Shown piece by piece: positions 44,885 to 53,199 of a stretch of 64,000 nt of DNA. Each line of letters starts with the position of its first letter. Within the stretch, counting starts at the first letter, position 1. The notes under the pieces were generated by a model. That model was given only the letters and a program-made list of their open reading frames with translations. It made no database searches and had not been told where the DNA came from. A program made the translations under genes and the position numbers. Source of the stretch: Fenollaria sporofastidiosus (lineage in GTDB: Bacteria; Bacillota; Clostridia; Tissierellales; Peptoniphilaceae); contig NZ_OW968186.1 of the NCBI RefSeq assembly GCF_943169635.2, positions 992,001-1,056,000 on the forward strand, in the 5' to 3' direction.

Positions 44885-45065
44885 CCACTTCGCTTAATTC
44901 ATCGTAGCGTAAAGGTTCTTGTCCATTTATTGACAAGGTTCTTCTTTTATCAGCGAAATATTAGTTGTGCTTAGTACATTCTGTTTGCCAAAAACTTCCA
45001 CTTCGCTTAATTCATCGTAGCGTAAAGGTTCACGTTCATTTATGGACGGGGTTCTTCTTTTGCTG
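44885..45065. repeat. Two direct repeats, period 113 bp, downstream of rrn
   Basis: CCACTTCGCTTAATTCATCG and the next 14 bases recur exactly at 44885 and 44998. Each copy continues into a small hairpin (CTTGTC/GACAAG in copy 1; a weaker G-U version in copy 2) and GGTTCTTCTTTT. The gene-free stretch 44801-45173 is otherwise featureless. Confidence 0.75.
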
Positions 45066-45173
45066 AAAGATTTCATATGCGATAAATATACATATGCGCC
45101 TTATTTATAATAGCTCAAAGGATTTTTATGATAAGTCGTAATATATATTACTGTATAAAGAAAGGAGTAATAA

Positions 45174-45623
45174 ATGTTTTACAACACTGATGATTTAAAA
45201 GACAATGAAATATATTTACATCTTAGAAAGACATGCGATGCACAGCCTGAGAAACAGTGGCTGCCTGCATACTACTACGACATTTGCTTATTAAATGGTA
45301 CTAAGGTAGGTGCATGCGACTTAAGAATTGGGCATAATTCAAATACATACATTGGAGGCAACATCGGTTATGCTGTTGACGAACCTTACAGAGGCCATCA
45401 CTATGCTATGAAGGCGTGTAAGCTATTGTTCACTTTAGCTAAAAAGCATGAGATGGATTATTTGATAATTGCTTGCAAACCTGATAACATACCTTCGTAT
45501 CGTACTTGTGAACTTCTTGGCGGAGAACTTATAGAAGTAAAAGATGTTCCTCTAGATCATGATTTGCGTAAACAGGGATATACTAATGTTAATATATATA
45601 GGTTTGATTTAAATATTTTGTAG
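45174..45623 (+). CDS. GNAT family N-acetyltransferase
   Basis: A 149-residue acetyltransferase. GGNIGYAVDEPYRGHHYAMK carries the acetyl-CoA loop (YRGHHYA), and PDNIPSYRTCELLGGELIEV is motif B. The N-terminal part (YYYDICLLNGTKVGACDLRI) is typical of small single-domain members. Substrate unknown. AAAGGAG stands 7 nt upstream and a strong terminator follows, so it is monocistronic. Confidence 0.82.
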   Translation: MFYNTDDLKDNEIYLHLRKTCDAQPEKQWLPAYYYDICLLNGTKVGACDLRIGHNSNTYIGGNIGYAVDEPYRGHHYAMKACKLLFTLAKKHEMDYLIIACKPDNIPSYRTCELLGGELIEVKDVPLDHDLRKQGYTNVNIYRFDLNIL

Positions 45624-45649
45624 TATATTATATTCAATAAGAGAGTATA

Positions 45650-45683
45650 AAAAAATCCACCCATTTACTTGGGTGGATTTTTT
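45650..45683. terminator. Bidirectional terminator between GNAT and the ThrE pair
   Basis: AAAAATCCACCC and GGGTGGATTTTT form a perfect stem with an 8-nt loop and A/T tracts on both sides. It serves the two convergent transcripts. Confidence 0.92.
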
Positions 45684-45696
45684 CTATCTAGATATA

Positions 45697-46179
45697 TTAT
45701 TTATTTTTGTTTTTATAAATTATTTTTAGTTTTTTTAGTTCTTGCTGCATTTTTATATTTCTAAATATTTTACTTACTGAGGATGCAATCATCAGTCCTA
45801 CTGCTATGGCGATTGCCATAAACAAGGCTTGTATACCTTCTGTTGCGCCGCTCTTAAGGTCGTCTGTAATGAAGTAGTTCATTGACTGATATATCTTAAG
45901 GCCAGGAACTAGTGGTATTACGCCTATAATGAAGTAGCAATTGACTGGTGTTTTTTGCCATCTTGCAAAGAATTCGCCTAAGATGCCGCATAGTAGTGAG
46001 CATAGTAGTGAAGAGAATATATAGTTAAACTTGTTTGCTGTCAAAACCATGTACAAGGTCCAGCATATCGCACCGTTGATTGCACATAGGAAGATATTTT
46101 TCTTTTGTATATTAAATAGCACGGATATAGTTGCGCATGATATGCTTGCAAGCACAAATTGTTTTATTACGTAGTTCAT
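45697..46179 (-). CDS. Threonine/serine exporter, small subunit (ThrE_2, DUF3815)
   Basis: A 160-residue membrane protein with about five helices, corresponding to the C-terminal transport domain of ThrE-type exporters. The family signature is YFIIGVIPLVPGLKIYQSMN. In Corynebacterium the two domains form one protein; in Firmicutes they are commonly split, as here. Its start overlaps the stop of the large subunit gene by one base, so the two are translated together. Confidence 0.85.
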   Translation of the reverse strand: MNYVIKQFVLASISCATISVLFNIQKKNIFLCAINGAICWTLYMVLTANKFNYIFSSLLCSLLCGILGEFFARWQKTPVNCYFIIGVIPLVPGLKIYQSMNYFITDDLKSGATEGIQALFMAIAIAVGLMIASSVSKIFRNIKMQQELKKLKIIYKNKNK

Positions 46180-46970
46180 TATATTCCTCCAATTAGTGAC
46201 ATAAAGACTAGCACGCTACCAACACCAAAGGCGATGGCTACTGCTACAAAGACTGCCTCGAAGCTTCTTGCTATGCCTGAGATCAAGTCGCCACTTAAGA
46301 AGTCTCTAATACCTGATGTAAAGGCAACTCCTGGAACTAGTGGAAGTATGGAACCAACAACTATCATATTAAGGTTGTGTCCTAAATGTAGTTTAATCAA
46401 AAGCACTGCGGCAAATGTTGCTACTAAAGAGGATATAAAGTTTCCTAAAAATGGTGTCTTTGAAAGCTTTAGTATATACTCATTAATAACGAAGCCTAGG
46501 GCTGATGTAAATATTGAGCATAAAAAGTCATTTGTGCTACCGCCAAGCATTAGTGTAAACATAGCGCAGCCTATGCAAGCCATCAGTAGTATAGTTAAGA
46601 AGCTATATTCACTGCTGCCTGCAATCTCATCAAGTCTTTGCATTGCTTCTGCGACCTCTATTTTCTTTGCGCAGAAATCTCTTGAGAAAGCATTAATCAT
46701 ATTAACTCTGCCAATATTGTTACCTCTTGTTTCTATATTTTTAACGAGGTAGAATGAGGAGTTATTGCTACTGTCTCCGATTATGATTACTGTAGGTGAA
46801 AGGAACAGTGGTATGTCAAAGAAGCCGTAGCTTGAGAGTATCCTTTTAACAGTATCGTTTGCCCTTGAAACTTCCGAGCCGTTTTTAAGTAGCAATTCAG
46901 CAGTTCTTAGGGCGATATTATAAATTTCTTTTCTATTGTTATCGTTGATATTTTCTATTACATTTTCCAT
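46179..46970 (-). CDS. Threonine/serine exporter, large subunit (ThrE, DUF1212)
   Basis: A 263-residue membrane protein: a soluble N-terminal domain (about 1-115; LRTAELLLKNGSEVSRAND) and about five helices with VGSILPLVPGVAFTSGIRDF. Paired with the small subunit gene, it should export threonine, serine or related compounds by proton antiport. I chose the ATG at 46968-46970 (MENVIENIND), after GGTGATTC; a longer reading extends into the comEC promoter region and is unlikely. Confidence 0.87.
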   Translation of the reverse strand: MENVIENINDNNRKEIYNIALRTAELLLKNGSEVSRANDTVKRILSSYGFFDIPLFLSPTVIIIGDSSNNSSFYLVKNIETRGNNIGRVNMINAFSRDFCAKKIEVAEAMQRLDEIAGSSEYSFLTILLMACIGCAMFTLMLGGSTNDFLCSIFTSALGFVINEYILKLSKTPFLGNFISSLVATFAAVLLIKLHLGHNLNMIVVGSILPLVPGVAFTSGIRDFLSGDLISGIARSFEAVFVAVAIAFGVGSVLVFMSLIGGI

Positions 46971-47051
46971 TGAATCACCAAGTATATTATAATATATTTT
47001 TGTACAAATGTCACTTATTTTGAGTAAATTCTTTATTAAATTACTTTTAAG

Positions 47052-47060
47052 TGTTATAAT
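47052..47060 (+). promoter_or_regulatory. Extended -10 promoter of comEC-holA
   Basis: TGTTATAAT, 18 bp upstream of the ATG, with GAGGT between. Confidence 0.55.
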
Positions 47061-47077
47061 TTTATAAAGAGGTAGAC

Positions 47078-49465
47078 ATGAGAAGGAAGTATTCATTTTT
47101 TGCGTGTATTATGGTCTTAGCTGCCATATACACTTATTATTTCAATATCAATAGTTACATTTTAGCAAGCCTTGGCATCATATTAGGGGTGAGTTTCTTC
47201 ACTAATAAGCGTGTTAGGCTTTATCTCATTTTATCTGTGGCAGTTTTTTCACTAACTGCCTTGTACACAAGCTATAGAGGACGCAGCATTTTTAAAAAAT
47301 ATAAGAATGAAAGGCATGAGTATGTATTACGAGTTGAGAACGTTAAGGAGTACGAGGGCTACTCAACGTTTATTGCTTCTGTTAAAAATATACATGGCAA
47401 TGTTTTCAATGAAAAATTAAAGGCCTACTACAGCGGCAAGGCTCATTTGGAGAACTTTGACACGATTATAGTTAGCTCTAAGCTTGAAGATATACGTATA
47501 AATGCAAATCCAAACTTGTTCAACGAGAAGATGTATTATTTAACAAAGAACATCAAGTACAAGATAAAGTTTAATGACTTCGAAAAGGCTAAGTGGAAGA
47601 TCTCTTTTGCAGAGAAATTAAACATCTCCTTTGAAAAGAAGCTGGATGCACTTACAAAAAACACTATGAAGGAAAGCAACGCAAACTTTCTCAATGCCAT
47701 ATTTATGTCGAACACGAAATTTTTGGATGAGGATGAGCTTGGAACATACCGCTCGGTAGGTCTTGGGCACCTACTTGCGGTTTCAGGACTGCATGTATCA
47801 CTCATAAGCTTTGCAATCATTTTTATACTTATCACTTTTGGCTTAAGCAAGAGAAGGGCGAGCTCTATATGCATAATTTTTCTTCTGATTTATGGCGCGC
47901 TTATAGCTTATCCAGTATCCTTCCTTAGAGCAATGATACTTTTTATCGCGCTTGACCTAGCCTTTGTCTACGACATAAGCATAGAGCGAGCCCAAATCAT
48001 CTCCATCGCTTTAATGATAACACTTTTAATCAATCCATACTATGTATTTTCGGTCTCCATGCTACTTTCATATGGTGCAGCTTACGCTATAGAACTTTTG
48101 TTTAGAAGATTTAAAAAGCTTATAGACAAGAAAAATAAAATGCAGGAAGCGCTTCTTTTTGTGCTAGCAATAAATTTAGTTCTTGCTCCAATTCAGCTAT
48201 ACACATTTCACGAGTTTAACTTTATCTCGCTGATCACAAATTTATTATTGCTGCCAATTTACTCAGGTATCATCACAATAAGCTTTGTAGTATTGCTAGC
48301 CTCGCTACTAATAAGTCCACTTGCCATCATATTTAGGATTGTAGACTATGTACTTAGCTCTTTATATGAGGTCTTGCTCTTAATAAGCAAAATTGACATT
48401 TTAAAAATCAGTCTTTACAATCAAGATGCACTGATATTCGCATATTTCATAGTCTTAATCGGCTTTTATCTAATAAATAATTTCAGCTATATGAAGGCAA
48501 AGCTTATAAGGTTTATGCTTATGATGATGGCTGTGATCTCAATATCAGGAAGCTTTGTATATATGCAAGGCCAAAGGCATTATGACACGCTAAATATGAT
48601 TAGCATAGGCCAAGAGGAAGCGATGCTTCTAGACATTGCTGGAAAGAAGATAATGGTTGATGTTGCAGGTGACATTATGGGTACGTCATTTTCTTATGAC
48701 AGAACGCTTAAAGATGTTTTGAAGAACTATGGAATTCATACTTTAGACATGATATTTATCTCGCACTTTGACAAAGACCACTACGGCAACCTTGTATATC
48801 TGCTAGATGATTTTAAAGTAAAGAAAATTTGCTTTTACAAAGACATTGCGACAGAGGATGTGAAGCAAAAACTTATAGAAAAGGGAGTCGAGTACATCAA
48901 TCCTGAAAAATTTGAATGGATAGACTTTGGAGGCGGAGTTAAACTCAGGATGTATAAGTCTTCGAAGGCTTTGAAGGGCAACAATCGCTCATTAGTTTTC
49001 ACGCTTAATGTGCACGGGACAAAGATTCTCTTCACTGGAGACATAGAAGCAATTGCGGAGAGTCATTATCTAAGTCAGCTAAGCAAGGTTGATATACTAA
49101 AGACGCCGCATCACGGATCTAAGACTAGTTCAACGAAGGAGTTTTTGGAGAAGACTAGACCTAAAGATGCAATTAGCTCGCAAGGGCTTAACAACTTTTA
49201 TGGACATCCTCATAAAGAGACGCTAGAAAGGCTTAAGGCTATACACGCAAACTTTTACAGAACTGACAGGCAAGGTATGATTAGCGTAATTTTTAAAGGA
49301 GATACTTACGAGATTAAAACTTTTTACAAAGAGTATTATAAGTACCTTGATTATATGAAGAAGTACATCTTCTTATTGAGCTTGCTATCTATAATATTTT
49401 CTTATATAATAAGTATAGTTATTTATGAGTATAAAAAGTACGGAGACATGACATATGAACTATAG
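47078..49465 (+). CDS. comEC: ComEC/Rec2 DNA-uptake channel
   Basis: The membrane channel through which transforming single-stranded DNA enters. The 795-residue protein has an N-terminal OB-like domain (about 75-150), the competence domain of many helices (GLGHLLAVSGLHVSLISFAI, residues about 228-247) and a metallo-beta-lactamase-like domain (FISHFDKDHYGNL, TPHHGSKTSS, FTGDIEA) that may degrade the non-transforming strand. An extra hydrophobic helix (YIFLLSLLSIIFSYIISIVI) ends the protein, beyond the usual boundary. It overlaps holA by 11 bases. Confidence 0.92.
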   Translation: MRRKYSFFACIMVLAAIYTYYFNINSYILASLGIILGVSFFTNKRVRLYLILSVAVFSLTALYTSYRGRSIFKKYKNERHEYVLRVENVKEYEGYSTFIASVKNIHGNVFNEKLKAYYSGKAHLENFDTIIVSSKLEDIRINANPNLFNEKMYYLTKNIKYKIKFNDFEKAKWKISFAEKLNISFEKKLDALTKNTMKESNANFLNAIFMSNTKFLDEDELGTYRSVGLGHLLAVSGLHVSLISFAIIFILITFGLSKRRASSICIIFLLIYGALIAYPVSFLRAMILFIALDLAFVYDISIERAQIISIALMITLLINPYYVFSVSMLLSYGAAYAIELLFRRFKKLIDKKNKMQEALLFVLAINLVLAPIQLYTFHEFNFISLITNLLLLPIYSGIITISFVVLLASLLISPLAIIFRIVDYVLSSLYEVLLLISKIDILKISLYNQDALIFAYFIVLIGFYLINNFSYMKAKLIRFMLMMMAVISISGSFVYMQGQRHYDTLNMISIGQEEAMLLDIAGKKIMVDVAGDIMGTSFSYDRTLKDVLKNYGIHTLDMIFISHFDKDHYGNLVYLLDDFKVKKICFYKDIATEDVKQKLIEKGVEYINPEKFEWIDFGGGVKLRMYKSSKALKGNNRSLVFTLNVHGTKILFTGDIEAIAESHYLSQLSKVDILKTPHHGSKTSSTKEFLEKTRPKDAISSQGLNNFYGHPHKETLERLKAIHANFYRTDRQGMISVIFKGDTYEIKTFYKEYYKYLDYMKKYIFLLSLLSIIFSYIISIVIYEYKKYGDMTYEL

Positions 49466-50468
49466 AAATTTCTTAAATGAAGTTAAAATGAATAATGTGA
49501 GCGGCGCTTATCTATTTAAAGGCATAGAGACTTATCTTATGGACAAGACCTTGGATGCACTTATAGATAATTATCTTGACAGCAATCAAAGACTTATGAA
49601 CCTTGCAGACCTTAAGTACTCTGAGAACTTAGTTAAAGATATCAAAAGCAATATCACCATGCTTCCACTAATGGCTGAGAAAAAAATTACCATAGTGAGA
49701 AAGGCAAATGATAGCATCAAGGTCCTTAACGATGACGACTTACTTGATGAGCTTGGAAAAATGCCTGACACAAGCATAATCATCTTTATGGATGAGGACG
49801 ATAGCATAAAGAAGACGCTTAAATTTTACAAGCACTTCAAGAAAAATGATCACATAGTGAGCTTTGACAAGGAGAAGATAGAGGACCTTGTTAAGTGGAC
49901 AGCGCGCAAATTTAACGAGCTGGGCGTAGAAGCAGGCTTTGCTGAAGCAAGATTTTTGATCGATAGACTCGGCTTTTACAGCGACGAGAGCGTTAATATG
50001 TATAGCCTTGAATCAGAAGTTGAGAAGCTTGCAAGCTATATAGCTAAGGGCAGACTCACTCGAGGCGCAATAGAAAAAGTTGTTAAGGAAAATACCATTG
50101 ACAACATCTTTGCCATGATAGATGCAATTAATAACAAAAGGACAGCTGCGGCACTTAATGAGTATGAGAAGCTTCTTACTAATGGCGAGGCAGACATAAA
50201 GACTTCGTATATGATATTTAGAAATGTAAGATTGCTACTTGAGCTAAAGGTATGCGATATAGAAAAGAAAAGCGAAGTAGAGAAAAAAGATCTATTGAAG
50301 ATATCGCCATATGAGTATAAGAAGTTATCAAGCCTTGCACACGCGTATAACTATAAATTTTTGCTTAAGTTTATGAATGAACTTAAAAATTTAGATATAA
50401 GTTTGAAAAACACAAGCAAAGACAGCACAATAATGATAAAAAATTTAATATATAAGATGACAGAGTAA
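49455..50468 (+). CDS. holA: DNA polymerase III delta subunit
   Basis: The clamp-loader subunit that opens the beta ring. The 337-residue protein starts MNYRNFLNEVKMNNVSGAYL and has the typical order of a RecA-like domain, a lid domain (RLTRGAIEKVVKENTIDNIF) and a C-terminal helical collar. The comEC-holA pairing is a standard Firmicutes arrangement, supporting the call. rpsT, which often follows, is absent. Confidence 0.9.
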   Translation: MNYRNFLNEVKMNNVSGAYLFKGIETYLMDKTLDALIDNYLDSNQRLMNLADLKYSENLVKDIKSNITMLPLMAEKKITIVRKANDSIKVLNDDDLLDELGKMPDTSIIIFMDEDDSIKKTLKFYKHFKKNDHIVSFDKEKIEDLVKWTARKFNELGVEAGFAEARFLIDRLGFYSDESVNMYSLESEVEKLASYIAKGRLTRGAIEKVVKENTIDNIFAMIDAINNKRTAAALNEYEKLLTNGEADIKTSYMIFRNVRLLLELKVCDIEKKSEVEKKDLLKISPYEYKKLSSLAHAYNYKFLLKFMNELKNLDISLKNTSKDSTIMIKNLIYKMTE

Positions 50469-50481
50469 GTTTGTTTAAGGA

Positions 50482-50508
50482 AGAGGGCTAAGGCTCTCTT
50501 TTTTATTA
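50482..50508 (+). terminator. holA terminator
   Basis: AGAGGGC and GGCTCT pair imperfectly around CTAAGG, followed by CTTTTTTATT. Confidence 0.65.
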
Positions 50509-50578
50509 TATGCGTTATTTATAATAAAGAGAAAGATATAGAATTTTATAAATTTACTATAAAAAAGTGCAAAATCAC

Positions 50579-50607
50579 TTGACAAAGATAAAGTTAAGAA
50601 ATATGAT
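50579..50607 (+). promoter_or_regulatory. Promoter of the membrane protein at 50657
   Basis: TTGACA, a 17-bp spacer and TATGAT, 49 bp upstream of the ATG. Confidence 0.7.
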
Positions 50608-50656
50608 TAAAATGAATAAAGTATTAAATAGAAAAATGATAAGGAGTGAGAATTAA

Positions 50657-51091
50657 ATGAAAGAAAAGAACAATGCGGCTTGGGAAAGTCATGAAAAAAG
50701 AGCTAACGATAAGATTTTTTTGATTGTATTAATTATAGTTTTACTAGCATTTGCATATAGAGTTTTTGTTTATGATCAATATTTTAATCCAGAAACACTA
50801 TTTATCAAAGCTGACAAACTTATGTCTAATACTGATGCTATTAAGATTGAAGATAAGTTAGTTAAGTTTGACATAGTATCTAGCTCAATAAGAAAGGAAA
50901 GGGCTGAAGGCGAGTACACTGATACAAAAGAAGTATTACTTCTTAATGATGCTGGCAAAGAGATAGGCAAAGCAAAATTTTCTAAATTTAAAGATGAGTA
51001 TGTAATTAGAGTGTATAAATATGAGTGTAAAGTTGAATTATTAAATGAAAGTGCTAAACTTAATTCTTTATTACTTAAGGAAATAATTTAG
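50657..51091 (+). CDS. Hypothetical single-pass membrane protein
   Basis: A 144-residue protein with a basic cytosolic start, one membrane helix (about residues 20-37, FLIVLIIVLLAFAYRVFV) and a roughly 105-residue outer domain of alternating strands (KLVKFDIVSSSIRKERAEG; EVLLLNDAGKEIGKAKFSKF). I recognise no family. It has its own promoter and terminator, just upstream of the dcw cluster, but no evidence ties it to division. Confidence 0.7.
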   Translation: MKEKNNAAWESHEKRANDKIFLIVLIIVLLAFAYRVFVYDQYFNPETLFIKADKLMSNTDAIKIEDKLVKFDIVSSSIRKERAEGEYTDTKEVLLLNDAGKEIGKAKFSKFKDEYVIRVYKYECKVELLNESAKLNSLLLKEII

Positions 51092-51142
51092 TATCGAGAT
51101 TAAATTTTCTATATAAAAGTTAATAAGCCCATAGATATTAAT

Positions 51143-51171
51143 GACTAGTGTAAAAGCTAGTCATTTTTTAT
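51143..51171 (+). terminator. Terminator of the membrane protein gene
   Basis: GACTAG and CTAGTC form a perfect stem with an 8-nt loop, then ATTTTTTATT. Confidence 0.75.
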
Positions 51172-51270
51172 TTAAGAAAAAATAATTTAGGCTTAAAAAT
51201 AATACTAAAGTAGTATTTTTTGGACATTTCTGTAACATGATTGTAATAATTGTAGTAAAAAGTAGCAAAA

Positions 51271-51326
51271 TGGTTTAAAATGGTTGTAATAAAGCTAGAA
51301 ATGGTTCGAAATGGTTATTAATGTTT
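51271..51326 (+). promoter_or_regulatory. MraZ box: run of 10-bp-spaced TGGTT repeats
   Basis: TGGTT occurs at 51271, 51281, 51302 and 51312, with a TGTTT variant at 51322; all steps are 10 bp except one 21-bp gap holding a degenerate copy. MraZ rings bind arrays of short direct repeats one helical turn apart upstream of their own gene. The array ends 25 bp before the mraZ ATG. Confidence 0.8.
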
Positions 51327-51351
51327 CGAATGCATTAAGAAGGTGTTATCA

Positions 51352-51774
51352 ATGTTCATGGGTTTATTCAAACATAGTATTGATTCAAACGGGAGGGTTA
51401 TCATACCCTCTAAAATGCGTGATGAACTTGGTAAAGACTTCATAATCACGAGAGGATACGACAGATGTATCTACGTTTATAACCGCGAAACATACGAGAA
51501 AAAGCTTGAGCAATTCGATGATCTACCTGACACTGTCTTAGAAAACAGAAAATTTGAACGTGAGATGTTCCTTTATATGAACGAAGCAAACATGGACAAG
51601 AACGGCCGTGTAATGCTTCCTGAGATGCTTAGAGAGATGATGGATATAAAGGGTGACGTCTACATCATTGGTGTTAGAAAGAGAATCGAAATTTGGGATA
51701 CAGAAGTTTATAAGAACTACAAGGCAACTGTCGCACCTCTTGAAGAGCTTGCAAACAATATAAAGAGAGATTAG
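51352..51774 (+). CDS. mraZ: Transcriptional regulator MraZ
   Basis: A 140-residue DNA-binding ring protein with two AbrB-like SpoVT halves (SIDSNGRVIIPSKMRDELG; NMDKNGRVMLPEMLREMMD), which represses the dcw operon. I chose the ATG at 51352 (MFMGLFKHSID), the family's standard start, over a GTG three codons upstream. AGAAGGTG precedes it. It heads the dcw cluster, 2 nt before rsmH. Confidence 0.94.
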   Translation: MFMGLFKHSIDSNGRVIIPSKMRDELGKDFIITRGYDRCIYVYNRETYEKKLEQFDDLPDTVLENRKFEREMFLYMNEANMDKNGRVMLPEMLREMMDIKGDVYIIGVRKRIEIWDTEVYKNYKATVAPLEELANNIKRD

Positions 51775-51776
51775 TT

Positions 51777-52709
51777 ATGGAGTTTAAGCACGTACCTATA
51801 ATGCTTTCAGAAGTGATTAATGGCCTTGATATAAAGCCTAACGGCATTTACTTAGACGGAACCATAGGCGGAGCAGGTCACTCACAAGAGATATTAAAAA
51901 GGCTAAGTGACGACGGACTACTTATAGGTGTTGACAGGGATAAGGAAGCTCTTAATAAGGCAAACGAAGTGCTAAGTAGTGTTGGTGGCAATTTTAAGTT
52001 AGTTCACGACAACTATAGAAATATTAAAGCCATTTGCCAAAGTCTAGGTATTAAGCACCTTGATGGCATACTACTTGACATAGGTGTATCGTCATATCAG
52101 CTTGACAACAAGGACAGAGGCTTTTCATACAGACTTGATGCCAAACTTGATATGCGCATGGATCAAGAAAGTGGCAAATCGGCATACGACATCGTTAATA
52201 CATACTCTAAAGAGGAACTAGAAGAGGTCATCTTCAAGTACTCGCAAGAGAGATGGGCTAGAAGGATAGCTGAATTCATCTGCGAATACAGAGAAGAAAA
52301 GCCGATAGAGACGACATTCGAACTTACTGATGTGATCAAAAGAGCAATACCTAAGAAGGCGAGAGAGAACAAACACCCTTCAAAGAAGACATTCCAAGCC
52401 TTAAGGATAGAGGTAAATGACGAGCTGGGCGCACTAAATGCTGCTTTGCAAGACGCTATCGATATATTAAATACGGACGGTAGGATAGCGATAATTACAT
52501 TTCATTCGATGGAAGATAAAATTGTAAAAGACATATTTAAGTTTAATACGCTTGATTGCATTTGCCCACCTGAGAGCATTATATGTACATGCAATCATAA
52601 GAGAAAGCTAAAGCTTGTAAACAATAAGCCGCTTGTAGCAAGCAAAGAAGAATTAAAAGCTAATCCTAGAAGTGAGAGTGCAAAGCTTAGGATAGCTCAA
52701 AGAGTATAG
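51777..52709 (+). CDS. rsmH: 16S rRNA (cytosine-1402-N4)-methyltransferase
   Basis: Methylates N4 of C1402 in the ribosomal P site. The 310-residue protein has the MraW signature: FKHVPIMLSEVINGL, the SAM-binding LDGTIGGAGHSQEIL (about residues 24-38), DGILLDIGVSSYQLD, and a C-terminal IITFHSMEDKIVKD with NPRSESAKLR. Length is standard (310-315). It follows mraZ by 2 nt. Confidence 0.96.
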   Translation: MEFKHVPIMLSEVINGLDIKPNGIYLDGTIGGAGHSQEILKRLSDDGLLIGVDRDKEALNKANEVLSSVGGNFKLVHDNYRNIKAICQSLGIKHLDGILLDIGVSSYQLDNKDRGFSYRLDAKLDMRMDQESGKSAYDIVNTYSKEELEEVIFKYSQERWARRIAEFICEYREEKPIETTFELTDVIKRAIPKKARENKHPSKKTFQALRIEVNDELGALNAALQDAIDILNTDGRIAIITFHSMEDKIVKDIFKFNTLDCICPPESIICTCNHKRKLKLVNNKPLVASKEELKANPRSESAKLRIAQRV

Positions 52710-52722
52710 AGGGAGGAATATT

Positions 52723-53199
52723 ATGTCATCTGCAGCGAGAAAATTATATGATAGTCCAGTTTATTCGCAAGAAAGAACAATAAGTAGACCACTTGTTAAA
52801 AAGAATTTAAAGAGTAGATCTAAAGCAAAGGAGAGAGTAGTTAATGTCTTCTTTGTTAGAACAGTTCTTTGTGCTCTTGCACTTGGAATGATATTTACTA
52901 TGCTTGTTTTTTGCGCAGATAGAGTAACTAGAGTGCAAAACTCTATAAACCATAGCAATGCTGAAATCTCAAGACTTAAAGCTAGTCTTATAGATGAAAC
53001 AGCAAAGCTTGAAAGCCTTAAGAATGCAGGAGCTATAGAGTTCGAAGCAAGGACTAAGCTTGGAATGATATACCCTAATGAAAGTCAAATATTAAACATA
53101 AATACAAATAATGCTGCAGAAAAAGAGATTGACGATAAAGTTATCGTTAGTCTTGATCATGACATCGATAAAAATATAGAAGAAAGTGACAGAAAATGA
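52723..53199 (+). CDS. ftsL: FtsL-like septum protein
   Basis: A 158-residue bitopic protein: a 45-residue basic cytosolic tail, one membrane helix (about 46-66, TVLCALALGMIFTMLVFCAD) and a coiled coil with heptads (VQNSINHSNAEISRLKASLI). Sequence is poorly conserved in the FtsL/DivIC group; identity comes from topology and from its position between rsmH and the septal PBP. It overlaps the PBP gene by 4 bases (ATGA). Confidence 0.82.
   Translation: MSSAARKLYDSPVYSQERTISRPLVKKNLKSRSKAKERVVNVFFVRTVLCALALGMIFTMLVFCADRVTRVQNSINHSNAEISRLKASLIDETAKLESLKNAGAIEFEARTKLGMIYPNESQILNINTNNAAEKEIDDKVIVSLDHDIDKNIEESDRK

Noticed and set aside
46159..46752. A 197-residue plus-strand frame opposite the ThrE genes
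   Set aside because: It is antisense to two well-supported overlapping exporter genes, has Ser/Ile/Lys-rich shadow composition and no ribosome-binding site.
51271..51326. Short regularly spaced repeats considered as a CRISPR-like array
   Set aside because: The unit is 5 bp with 10-bp spacing and sits before mraZ, which fits MraZ boxes; no array with 25-40 bp repeats exists anywhere in the window.
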